Assembly: GCA_037178675.1 (NCBI GenBank)
Contig: JAYMGJ010000666.1
Coordinates: forward strand, 1 to 18,205
Direction of reading: 5' to 3'
DNA from: Scleroderma bovista
Taxonomy: Eukaryota > Basidiomycota > Agaricomycetes > Boletales > Sclerodermataceae
Length of the DNA stretch: 18,205 bases
The notes under the pieces were generated by a model. It was given only the letters and a program-made list of their open reading frames with translations, was not told the DNA's origin and ran no database searches. The number at the start of each line of letters is the position of its first letter. Position 1 is the stretch's first letter. Of the stretch, positions 1-8,822 are shown piece by piece. The position numbers and the translations under genes are program-made.

Positions 1-597
1 GAAGGCGATCCCAGTGAGGCTCTTCTCAAGAGGCAGCAGGAGATCGACAATATCAAAACCGAGGAGGACGCCATGGCATTCCTTAGTCGGGTCTTGGAAT
101 ATGCAAACCAGGACACTGGAACGCACAGTGACATTGCTGCGTCGTTGGATCTCATCCTGGCAGGTGTTGCTCAGCCACCCGAAGATGCGGCTGCAACGGC
201 GGCTGCGGTCTCTGCTCATGTCGCCAGGGATCCGCCGCCACCAACCGCGCTATCTCCGTACCAGGGTCCCGCTATTGACGCACTCTCCGAGTTCTTCGAT
301 TTCTCGACGTTTACTACTCTCGACGACGAAGAGGAATCGAAACCTCCGACTCCCGACCTTGTTCCATCATCGGAAGCAAACCCCAGCCCAGAGTCCGGTT
401 CTGATGCTGACCTGTCAGGCGGATCGCCAGGAAAAACCAAAAATGAAGACTCGACAGATCATTTAAGCTTTCTGCGACTAGGAGCCCTCAAGGAGATCGA
501 TGGAGGGGAGTCGGCCTACTACCAGATGGATAATTGGAAATGGGCGGGTGAGATGCCCACCCTTGAGCAACCTTGGGCCATGTCTACATCCTCATAG
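1..597 (+). CDS. C-terminal part of an unidentified Ser/Pro-rich acidic protein (5' end outside window)
   Basis: Frame 1 is open from the first base to a TAG at 595-597, giving the last 198 residues of a protein whose start lies left of the window. It opens with a charged, probably helical stretch (KRQQEIDNIKTEEDAMAFLS), continues through an Ala-rich helix, then a low-complexity Pro/Ser/Asp/Glu region, and ends in a short hydrophobic and Trp-rich tail (YYQMDNWKWAGEMPTLEQPW). I do not recognise a catalytic domain. Acidic clusters plus aromatic residues resemble an activation-type tail of a transcription regulator, but that is a guess from composition only. The 597-base open frame with biased composition and no stops supports coding. 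The gene is convergent with the splicing-factor gene to its right. Confidence 0.65.
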   Translation, partial: EGDPSEALLKRQQEIDNIKTEEDAMAFLSRVLEYANQDTGTHSDIAASLDLILAGVAQPPEDAAATAAAVSAHVARDPPPPTALSPYQGPAIDALSEFFDFSTFTTLDDEEESKPPTPDLVPSSEANPSPESGSDADLSGGSPGKTKNEDSTDHLSFLRLGALKEIDGGESAYYQMDNWKWAGEMPTLEQPWAMSTSS

Positions 598-1560
598 GGT
601 CCCTCGTTGGCTGTTTTCTGTTTATTTATCTGCTTTGATTTCTTTATGCTGGATAACACCCATTCTTCCTTTGATGATGCCCCCTCACACCCTCCTGTGT
701 CATTCCTACGAGTACTTCTTGGTTTGTGTCACTGTTCTGTATTTCTAATCTTGTTTCATCGCTACTGCACATTTCGCTCAGACCTCGGCGTCTTAATGGA
801 TAAATATTATTAAACCATTCATGGTGCATCGGTAATGAAGAGTACATGGCTAAGAGTAAAGGTGAGGGTACATGCATAGATCCATCTATACTATCACTTG
901 ACCGGTGTTGCAAAATGACACGGAGATGCAAAACACTAACTACAACACGCAACACTTCAATCCAAGCCAAGTAGTCGTACATAGAGCATGTTATACCATA
1001 TATCAAGAGGATTATATCCTTTTTTTTCAATAAAATATGTCTGTACACAAGCAGGACACCATTTACTGCTCCAAAGGGGCTATTTTCAGAACAACTCGTC
1101 AGGGCTGAAATCAAATCACACCAGATAAACATACAAAGCTGAAATGAGATTCTTCATATACTTCCCTACTTCCTACAAAATTTTTGGACGCAGTCAAGAG
1201 GACATTTCAATTGCGATTGACATTGCAATGAAGTGATGCAAGAGCGTGACAATGTCAAGCGGAGTACTGGCAGAGTGACTCAGCCGCCACCACAGTGCGT
1301 AAAAGTGTCTTACATAAGTTGCTACCCTTCAGCGGTCGTTGCACGGCATTTGGTTATCAAAGCGTCGGAGTTGTAAAGTTAGGTGTGACACTGGGTGACA
1401 GCTCTCCATTTGGCGGATGGGAACACTTGCAACTCTGCGTCATTTTGTGTGATAAACCGGCATCATTCTGGCAGCCTCTACACCTCACATATTGCTTTAA
1501 TTTCTATCTCAAGTTCCTTCATACATGGTCCCCTACCTGCCTATGTAATTTGTACAATAC
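598..1560. other. Convergent intergenic region, 963 bp, no supported gene
   Basis: This gap lies between the 3' ends of two convergent genes. It is AT-rich, with T-runs (for example 1020-1028), as expected of 3' UTRs and terminators. An ORF on the minus strand (644-1132) has no family resemblance and I do not accept it. The one structured element is a 30-bp inverted copy of the end of the neighbouring splicing-factor gene at 889-918, listed separately. Confidence 0.6.
889..918 (+). repeat. Inverted copy of 30 bp from the last exon of the YJU2B-like gene
   Basis: Positions 889-918 match the reverse complement of 1599-1628 at 29 of 30 positions; the shared core is TACTATCACTTGACCGGT. The partner lies in the coding end of the YJU2B-like gene (residues ..LDRSCKM..). 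Weaker resemblance continues a few tens of bases beyond the TGCAAAATGA end. The copy is in opposite orientation with about 680 bp between arms. It could be a relic of a small inverted duplication or of a shared mobile repeat; the sequence does not decide which. Confidence 0.7.
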
Positions 1561-2747
1561 TTACTTATGTGGTTGTGTAGCTATGAGACATGGTGTTTTC
1601 ATTTTGCAAGACCGGTCAAGTGATAGTAGTGGTCCTTTGCGCTCTGGTGGGGTTGTTTTCGCTAATAGACTAGAACGCCGCGTGTTGTCAAGTATTCTGG
1701 CACGCAGCGAGGACAAGTTATTTGTGCTCGGACAAGGCTTTGCAGAACTTAATAGTCTCGCCTTTCTGATACTAGTTTGAGCTTCGAGTTCTTTTCTACC
1801 CTTTACCCATTCTTCTCGCGCTTCGTTTCTTGCTTCAGCACCGTCCTCGAGTAGGTTCAGGGTTTCAGGCAGACCGTACTGCTCCTTTATTTGATCGTCT
1901 GCTGCACGTTTGGCAGCGTGTACCTTCTTTTCGGTGCGGAAGCGTTTGCGCACAAGCAAGGATCGTGCATAAGGATCGTCATTGTAGTGGTCTGACAGGC
2001 CCTGGAGTGACTCCAAACGTGGTATCTGGACCTTGGTAAGATGGTTTTGGGCATCCGTCGATTTTTCGAGGGCGGAAAGCGGATCGACCGATGTCGCAGC
2101 GGCTTCTGTGTCTGAAACGCTCGATCTGTTTAATAAACTGCAGGTGGTGTGAGCAAATTGCGTACCATGAATGGCGAATCCACCGTTCTCCTCAGGATCC
2201 CATTCTTCGTCCTTCTGTCTCGCACCGGAGACCACTACGTAGCGAGTATTCTACAGGAATATTAGTACGATACGAATGCTATAAACTTCCACCAGCGCGT
2301 ACCTTGGGATCCGTATGTATTTCGAACCAACCATCGCAGAGATGACATTTACAGCGGAAGGAGAAAATGGGTGTCGAGTAATACATTCCGATTTTCTTCT
2401 TCTCTGCATTGTAGCGGACACCCATGCCGATGTGATTGTCGCATGTTCCGCTAAACGAATGAGCATGATACAGAAGGATCACCAGAGGTACCTACCACCA
2501 AATATTGAATGGGAGCTCAAAGCGCGTTATAAGAATGCCCTGATCTATTTTCCTGGCCCTATCCCCCAAGGCATGTTTGCCTGGAACAGAGTGAGTGACG
2601 CAAGGGTGGATGAATTGCCATGACTAGCCTCTGTATGCATTAAGGGATTTGTGTTTCTCTCCGTCATAGTCCGGGGGATAGTATTTATTAAACCCTGGTC
2701 GATGTGAGCTTCTGCTGTCCGTGTCTGCAGAAAGACTCGCCTTGCAT
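1561..2747 (-). CDS. YJU2B: YJU2B/CCDC130 (Saf4)-family pre-mRNA splicing factor
   Basis: Exons on the minus strand: 2747-2741, 2694-2629, 2580-2496, 2450-2303, 2250-2166, 2111-1561; 313 aa. The N-terminus starts MQGFNKYYPPDYD, as in the CCDC130/Saf4 branch of the YJU2 (Cwf16) family, spliceosome-associated nuclear proteins acting around the catalytic steps of splicing. Residues 26-102 contain the family core: HALGDRARK, GILITRFELPFNIW, and the zinc-binding pairs C53-x2-C56 and C88-x2-C91 around HIGMGVRYNAEKK. After VVVSGAR comes a coiled-coil-rich, Lys/Glu-rich region (PLSALEK, IPRLESLQ, VRKRFR) also typical of the family. Introns 1 and 2 start with GC rather than GT: AAG|GCGAGT and GAG|GCTAGT are the only borders that restore MQGFNK and YRGKHAL. 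Exon 1 has only 7 bases. The far C-terminus is not conserved, so its exact end is less certain. A decayed partial copy lies at 4453-4815. Confidence 0.93.
2581..2628 (-). other. GC-AG intron 2 of the YJU2B-like gene
   Basis: The donor reads AGAG|GCTAGT on the minus strand and the acceptor TTCCAG|GCAAAC. Joining gives R-G-K-H-A-L, matching the family's Y-x-G-x-H-A-L. The nearby GT (in TAGTCA) would create a stop or the wrong frame. The intron is 48 bp. Intron 1 (2695-2740, donor AAG|GCGAGT, 46 bp) is of the same type. Confidence 0.85.
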
Positions 2748-3085
2748 GATGGACGTTCCGGCAGTAGAACTACACTCGGTTACTAATACCAAGACTTCAG
2801 ACGGTCACACATGTCACGGGAAAGTAACGCTGAGTCACACAGGTTGCATTCAACAGTCAACTACCGACCCACAGCAAGGTTCAAAGTTCAGAGTGCAAGA
2901 GAGTTCTAAGTAAATTTTTATCCCGCTGGCTATATCCCAGAGCCCTTGTTAAGCAAGTTAGAAAATGTGATTGGCTAGATGAACGATTATTCATCTAGGC
3001 CCGGTACCGAAAAAGGAAAAAGGTCAGAGTCGAAGTCCACACCACCAAGAATCCGGCACCGAGATAAGCTTTGACGATACTTGCA
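2748..3085. promoter_or_regulatory. Divergent promoter region between YJU2B-like and ARID genes
   Basis: These 338 bp separate two divergently transcribed genes and should hold both promoters and 5' UTRs. No clear TATA box stands out. The visible structure is a perfect inverted repeat at 2975-2998: CTAGATGAA, six bases, TTCATCTAG. A short purine-rich stretch (GAAAAAGGAAAAAGG, around 3008-3022) precedes the ARID start. The assignment as promoter rests on gene orientation only. Confidence 0.55.
2975..2998. repeat. Perfect 9-bp inverted repeat with 6-base spacer
   Basis: CTAGATGAA at 2975-2983 and TTCATCTAG at 2990-2998 are exact reverse complements around CGATTA. It sits inside the divergent promoter, about 90 bp before the ARID start codon. 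It could be a dimeric transcription-factor site or a small cruciform; neither is shown. Confidence 0.8.
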
Positions 3086-4517
3086 ATGCAGCCAGCAAAT
3101 GGCCAATTGGCCGCGAACCGACAACGTCTAAACTTGATGCCTCTGGAGAAGCAGAGATTCGAGTCGACGTACATGCGGTATTGCCGCAGCCAGCGACTGG
3201 AATATACCATGCATGTGGCGATAGCTGAGAATCGCATGGTTGACTTGTATCAATTGCATGTCGAGGTCATACGCGAAGGTGGTCATACATCGGTGAGCAA
3301 TGTGGAATGCGAAGTCACTACGTCGCTCTTCTGAACGTCGTTTGCAGGTAACTCAACGTGATCTCTGGGAGGTGGTCGCTGGTCGCTTGGGCTTTGTACA
3401 ATTCCCGGGGGATCCACCCACAAGTGCCCCAGACATTGCCCAGCAGGTTCAGCATATTTATTACGAACGCTTGCGACAGTTCGAAAGTGCCTATATCATG
3501 ACGATGGTTAATCGTGGCGCAAGTAACCAACAACATATGGGCCTCCCCAAGGTGATGAAGAAGGCGGCGAATGAACAGCAAGGCATGCCGAATTACCAGG
3601 GTCAGCCGTCCGCCATGCCGGAGCAAGGTCTTGGTGTTCCCGGCGCGCAGTGTCCACCGCAGGCTATGATTCCCAATGTGCCCTCCATCCCATCCAACGA
3701 ACAGAGACCGAGTCCGGGACAGTTTATACCAGCACCGGAGGAGGTCCAACTTGCATATACCACTATCGCAAACTGGAGGGCATCGTTTGCAAACCGTATT
3801 GAGCCCCACTTGAGTATACGCCTCAGAGTCTCATAAATCTTTCAGATCTCGGCTCAATGCAAGCCCAGCATGTGCCAGATGAGCAACGGCTCGAGTACAA
3901 CAATGTCCTGGAAAAGGTTCACAAGCTGACTACCGAGTTGGAGCCCAAACTGCCGATGTATTTTACCGTTCTAAGGAACGAGGATGTTATTCGTAAATGC
4001 GTTGCCATTGTGAGTCTTCTTTGTTTCTCTCAGGATCCTCTTTGATGGTGTCGTCCTTTCTTAGGTGTTGACAGTGGGAAGACAAAGGCAGCTCCTTTCA
4101 ACTTCGTCACCCCACTACATCGTCACCTTCAATACTCTGCATAACATGTACCTCCAGATTCAGAAGATCAACGAAGAGTTTGAACAGAGGTGTCGCTATT
4201 TAAAAACTGCAAATTTAATGCAGTCCAACGTTCCTCCTGGGTCTGTAAACCGCCTCATTCCTGGGCCACATTCAACTCTTCCTGTCCAGCCTAACGACCT
4301 ACCATCCGCGCCCCACCGCGCCCCACCCTCCCTTGACCACCAAGGTCCCCATAATCCGTCACCTACTCTACCACTACAACCGGCTCAGCAGCAACCTCAG
4401 CCACAACCCAAACCACCCCATACCGAGGTGTCTATTCCCCTAAGCCCGTCAAACGATGTTGCAGCGGCTTCGGTGTCTGGGATGCACGATCAGTTCAATA
4501 AACTGCACGTAGTGTGA
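3086..4517 (+). CDS. ARID/BRIGHT DNA-binding domain protein
   Basis: Exons 3086-3292, 3348-3795, 3846-4009, 4065-4517; 423 aa. Residues about 20-117 form an ARID: the signature NRMVDLYQLHVEVIREGG, then (after intron 1) DLWEVVAGRLGF and a final helix YYERLRQFESAY. ARID proteins bind DNA and often belong to SWI/SNF-type chromatin remodellers (Swi1/ARID1); membership here is inference. A Gln/Pro/Met-rich linker follows. Residues about 230-320 (EQRLEYNNVLEKVHKL, VGRQRQLL, HNMYLQIQKINEEFEQR) are helical and probably coiled coil. The tail is Pro/Gln-rich. A TAA at 3065-3067 closes the frame just upstream of the ATG, but an upstream exon cannot be excluded. Intron 2 could start at 3796 (50 bp, chosen) or 3814 (32 bp, very short). 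The last 21 or so codons lie in a duplicated antisense fragment of the YJU2B-like gene, so the C-terminus looks recently acquired and may be truncated relative to orthologues. Confidence 0.85.
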
Positions 4518-4815
4518 ATAAATGGCATGTCATGAATCTACCGTTCTCTTCAGGATTCCATCCTTGCAGACCATTACGTAGCGGGAATTCTACACTGTAC
4601 AGTAATATTGTACGATACGAATACTATATGCTCCCACCAGCGCGTGCCTTTGAATCCGTGTGTGTTTCGAACCAACCATCGCAGAGATGACATTTACAAC
4701 GGAAGGAGGGTGTCGAGTAATACATTCAAATTCTCTTCTTATAGTGGACACCCATACCGATGTGGTTGTCGCATAAACGAAAGAGCACAGAAAGAGTGAG
4801 TGACGCGAAGATTGA
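4453..4815 (-). pseudogene. Decayed partial copy of the YJU2B-like gene (exons 4-6 region)
   Basis: This stretch parallels about 2087-2600 in the same orientation. Shared blocks include GCAGCGGCTT, CAATAAACTGCA-like sequence, CCACCAGCGCGT, TTCGAACCAACCATCGCAGA and GAGTGAGTGACGC. On the minus strand it still encodes scraps of the zinc-ribbon (CDNHIGMGVHY). Several deletions break it: about 17 bp in exon 5 (original CTTCTGTCTCGCACCGG region), shorter losses in exon 4, and over 100 bp spanning exon 3 and its introns. Intron sequence is retained, so it is a DNA-level segmental duplication, not a retrocopy. The left end is inside the ARID gene's last exon; the right end runs to the RPS20 promoter. 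Boundaries are approximate. Confidence 0.85.
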
Positions 4816-4970
4816 CCCGTAGGAACTAGGATTTCTGAGCTCTGAAGCGTGGTCACGTGGCATCTCTGTCGGCAATGGCCGAAATGTACGCCCAAGCCCA
4901 ACCTTAAATTTCGGTATCATCCATCATATCAACAACTGCCCCCCGTGGTCACCTTCTAACTCTCAGCAAA
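4816..4970 (+). promoter_or_regulatory. RPS20 promoter and 5' UTR with CACGTG box
   Basis: The 155 bp between the pseudogene copy and the RPS20 start contain GTCACGTGG, with a palindromic CACGTG at 4854-4859, about 110 bp before the ATG. CACGTG is the classic site for bHLH factors of the Cbf1/Tye7 type. The sequence just before the start codon (CTCAGCAAAATGAG) has an A-rich Kozak-like context, with A at -3, fitting a strongly translated gene. Regulatory use of the E-box is inferred. Confidence 0.5.
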
Positions 4971-5494
4971 ATGAGTTACGTCGCCAAGGGTGATAAAGAA
5001 TACGATGCAGCTGGTGCCGTCCCTGCTGCCAAAATCCACAAAATTCGCATCACCTTGACGAGCAGCAACGTCAAGAACCTGGAGAAGTGTGAGTGTCGAT
5101 TTCTTAGTCGTTTGTAGCGAATTCTCATTCCACTACAGTCTCTGCTGAGCTCATCAACCGGGCCAAAGACAAACAGCTCCGTGCCACGGGCCCTGTCCGT
5201 CTTCCTACCAAGGTCCTCAAAATTACCACCCGTAAATCTGTAGGTGTCATATCGCACATGACTCTAAGCCCTCTGTGACCATGATCTCCTTAGCCTTGTG
5301 GTGAAGGGTCAAAGACCTGGGATCGCTATGAACTCAAGGTTCACAAGCGTCTCATTGATTTACACTCATCCAGCGAAATCGTGAAGCAGATTGTAAGTTG
5401 GTGTTACTTCTCTCCGCACATAGTCTTACCTTGGTTTTAGACTTCCATTAGCCTGGAACCTGGTGTTGAGGTCGAGGTTACCATCTCATCGTGA
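4971..5494 (+). CDS. RPS20: 40S ribosomal protein S20 (uS10)
   Basis: Exons 4971-5088, 5139-5239, 5294-5392, 5441-5494; 123 aa, close to the usual 115-120. It is a core structural protein of the head of the small ribosomal subunit in the cytosol. Family motifs appear in order: [67 protein letters not shown] and the C-terminal [17 protein letters not shown]. All three introns have GT-AG borders and are 48-54 bp. The gene is convergent with the phosphatase gene, with 172 bp between stops. Identification is secure. Confidence 0.98.
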
Positions 5495-5666
5495 TGAACT
5501 CATGTAGCCGTACATGTCTCTTACCATGTCATGCATTTTAATGCATATTCCGTACATCGCTTGGCCCTGGGAGCGTGAAACCCCACCATTGATCTCAGGC
5601 CTACAAGGCTACATACATGGATTAATGCAACATAACGAAAGCAAATGGCACGGAAAGCGACAGCAA

Positions 5667-8600
5667 TTATAGGTAGACAGCGTAGGATCCAATCACTGGC
5701 CGGTGGTCGCTGCGACCCTCCAGCCGTCGCATGCGACGATCGTCAAGGGTATTATAGCTCAGACATACAACATCGCCCCTGATATGTTGAGGCAATACAG
5801 TGTCCTGGGTAACAGTTTGGGAGGTATCCCTTCTAAAGGGAAAGAATCGCCAGCGGGTGGCAAGGGAAGGTGGTGGCAGAATGGGGTCCTTCTGTACAGC
5901 GGGCTCAACAGTATGCTCATCTGTCGATGGGGCGCGAGCATATGAAGAGGAAGTCGTTTGGAGACTATGGAGACCAGACGAGTTCGGAGTCGATCCCGCA
6001 TCTATGGACTTCCAGCCCAGATGGTCTAAGGCTTCCGATGTAGGTCGGAAGGGCCCCTGCCTGCCTTCCTTTATGAAGTCTATGGCCTCGATGGAATGGG
6101 AACGACATGGACGAGGTCTGGGAAGGTTGAATGAAAGCGGACGCGATGAAACGTTTTCAGCTGCTCCCCTGAAGACTGGGATAGAAGTTCGAGGGATGAC
6201 GTCTGGTCTTGGAGACGAATCTTCAGAGTTGAAGGAGCTCGCAGAATCCCGCCTAACTCGGACGGATACTGGGCGGAACGCCTGAGTGATTAGCGTACTG
6301 ATACGATTCCGGTGTTTTGTCGTTTCTGGGGTATCTGGATCCGCGTCGGAGGTATTGACAACAGACTTCCACAAAATGCGATCGCACCTGTATGCCGTTA
6401 TGTAAGTATCTGAAAATGTACACGAAACAAAAGCTGACCAGCTGGGAACGCGTTGCTTATGCGACGAGTCATAGACAGCCTTGTCATCGTCTTCATCCAG
6501 CTGATATGCGAGCGATTTTACAGATATCCCCCGCTGTGGCGGTCGCAGATTATGCTCCTTGCTGAGTGGTCGAGGAAGCAATCCATTCCGAGGTGACGCT
6601 GGCTCACTACTGTCTGCGGCAACGTCGTCCAGCGACGCAGGCAAGGAAGGCGGTTGCTTGCGAATGGTGGGAGATGCAGGTGGCAGTTCACCTTGACCAT
6701 TCTTGGTGCGCAGCCATTTTGTTATCGGGGAAGCTGCGGGAGAAGAGGCGGGGGATGGTGAAAGTATAGATTTCCATTTCGCCTTCGCTTTGTATGCAAC
6801 CGCTACCAAAGGGATTCGGTTACTTTCACTTGACCCTGGGGTAAAGGTCGTCGAATACTCTTCTTCATCAGGATCTGATGTGGAGGCAACGCCCCTTGAA
6901 TGTGAAGTCCAAGCGGAAGAAACAACAGAACGAGCTTCGCCGTCACATTCCTCAGCGGGCTCCTCTTCGTCATCATTCTCCTTTTCTGTTGTGTGCCCAT
7001 CTCCCTCTTTGTCCGCGTGAGCCCGCTTACGCCGTCGTTTAGTTTTCGACCTGTTCACGACGTCATATTTGAAGGTCGGCGCGAAATTAATAGGTGCTTC
7101 GTGAAATCCAGCAAAGGCAGAGTTGTTCTGCATCTGCGCCTTGAGCTGATCAAAAGCTAATGCCTGGGCGTATTCTGCGAAAAAAAAATAGATCCAGAGA
7201 CACCCAATGAGAATACAGCCACCTTACCTTGCCGTGAAATCAACCAATCTGCGTGGAGTCGAGTAATGTCAAGACGAAAATTTAGGTCTCCAAACAGAAA
7301 AGTGAAGTCAAATTTATCGGTGACGTCTAGTGGAGAAGATGCAATTACATCTTGGCAAAGGAATAATGAGACTTACCCTCTGCCATCGTTCTTGGATCGT
7401 CTGGTCGCAAGAAGTCATCGACATCAATTTCAGACTGCGATCCATCATTCGAGTAAACGATAGACCACGCCCTCAGATGATTAAGCGCACCTTGATTTTT
7501 AATAAATTTGATATTCGATGCTGAACTTTGCCTTCATGCGCTTCAGGAAGTTAGTACACCACCCCACGGAATAGTGCTGTGTACCTTACCCGCAAGATGA
7601 GCATTCAAAAATAAAAACGTGGATCCGTCGATCTTGAGACTAATACCCACTCCACCCTTGTTCCCAACTCGGCCGCCGATCAAACCTGCAGTAACAGCAG
7701 ACTTCGAAGTGCCTAACGAATATCTGAGTAACCAATGACAAACAGTTTCGAAACACCTGCCTTCCACTAAATGGCGCAAATCACGGTGAATATAGACCGA
7801 TAGATATAATCCCATCATCCTCTCTTTGACGAGTGGCACGTAGGGGCCCTTGTCGGAATCCTTTACGGTGACGCGCCGATGCAGTGAATGCCTCTTTGGC
7901 GAAGAAGCAGGATCCTTGAGCATTGGGTCGCCGTTTACTAGAGGATTGGCTTGTGTTCGATGGCATAGCCAATGGTCAAGGAGAGACGTCCAGCCTGACT
8001 GATTGTAATGAACGACGACTTGCTCCGGTAAATCATCAGAACTCTTCCAGCTGCGAGTTGCCTCATCCCTGTCTTTATCTTTCCGTCTGTGAATCTTGTC
8101 ATATAGATCTCTGTGGTCTCTGTCGTCCTTGTCCTTGTCCTTCTCGCGGTCCTTGTCCGCCGCACCAATTTTGATGCCAGCGCCAAGTCCCATTGGGATA
8201 CCTATGCACTCCTTCGTGAATGAGCCTAAATGCTATATGGGGATGTACACACCAGACGAACTAGGGCATTCTTGTCCTGCACTTGACATCGATGAGAAAC
8301 TAAACGATAAGAGGGTCACACCACCCTTACATTACGACTAGGTGATAAGGGTGAACAGGATCCGCGCTCATCTGGGGAAACGTGGAGGTATAGCCGTTGC
8401 CCTCTTTGTCGCCGCCGTATGGAGCAACCGCACCAAGAAGCTCTTCCAAGTCGCCCTGAAGCACACTGAATGGTAATCACTTAGCATGGAAGTACACATA
8501 CTTTGGGCAACGAGTCGTGCATGTTCCATGTTACTATCCTGATCTTCATGAACTTGGGGGGCTTCCTTGGAGGTTGCAGACGAGAAGGAGGAATGGGAAC

Positions 8601-8822
8601 ACCATCATTCTGCGAGTAAGGTGCAGTAGTGGCTATGCCCGAAGACGCAGGTAGTAGTGCTTGCAGTCGAGAAAATATCGGTTGACCTGGGGAGGGCAAA
8701 TGGGCGGTAAGGTCATTACTGTATTGCAAGCATGTGACTGGTCACCCACTGGATTGACGCGACGGACGGGTTGGTCCAGCGTTTCCAATTGCGACAGAAT
8801 GGGATGGATATGTTTCGGACAT
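5667..8822 (-). CDS. Inositol-polyphosphate 5-phosphatase (IPPc domain), 879 aa
   Basis: Minus-strand exons: 8822-8750, 8686-8502, 8455-8331, 8281-8253, 8201-7761, 7712-7590, 7540-7491, 7434-7377, 7326-7228, 7174-6439, 6387-5667. The Mg-dependent enzyme family removes the 5-phosphate from phosphoinositides or inositol phosphates, usually at cytosolic membrane faces. Motifs in order: IRIVTWNMHDSLPK (about residues 73-86), AGQECP (about 131), NKGGVGISL, FLNAHLAAHEGKV (about 316-330), FLFGDLNFRLD (371-381, catalytic), VPSWCDRILWKS (637-648) and the terminal SDHRPVIGSY (866-875). The domain is interrupted by a Lys/Asp/Arg-rich insert after GLGAGIKIG, a Ser/Pro-rich insert of roughly 190 residues before PSWCDR, and another of similar size between CDRILW and SDHRP. 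No SAC or membrane segment is seen. Intron 5 has a GC donor; introns 5 and 10 are 3n and stopless. The chosen start (MSETYPSHS) is the only ATG in its short open frame; an upstream exon is possible. Confidence 0.93.
6388..6438 (-). other. Stopless 51-bp intron inside the catalytic PSWCDR motif
   Basis: On the minus strand the phosphatase reads PSW, then 17 extra in-frame codons without a stop, then CDRILW. Removing GTCAGC...ATACAG restores the invariant PSWCDR. The length is a multiple of three, so a retained intron would leave the frame intact. Confidence 0.9.
7713..7760 (-). other. Stopless 48-bp GC-AG intron of the phosphatase gene
   Basis: The donor GAAG|GCAGGT and acceptor GTTAG|GCACTT join to give HLVEGTSKSAVTAG. 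No GT donor in the right phase is available. Read through, the intron adds 16 residues with no stop. Confidence 0.85.

Noticed and set aside
644..1132. 162-codon minus-strand ORF in the convergent gap
   Set aside because: It has no recognisable domain or splice context. Its one familiar segment (ILQHRSSDS) is only the inverted 30-bp copy of YJU2B-like coding sequence read antisense.
1295..1780. 161-codon plus-strand ORF over the 3' end of the YJU2B-like gene
   Set aside because: About half of it is antisense to coding exon 6 and the rest is 3' flank; no motif supports it.
5800..6285. 161-codon plus-strand ORF within the phosphatase gene
   Set aside because: It is a shadow of the minus-strand exon that ends in the conserved SDHRPVIGSY motif.
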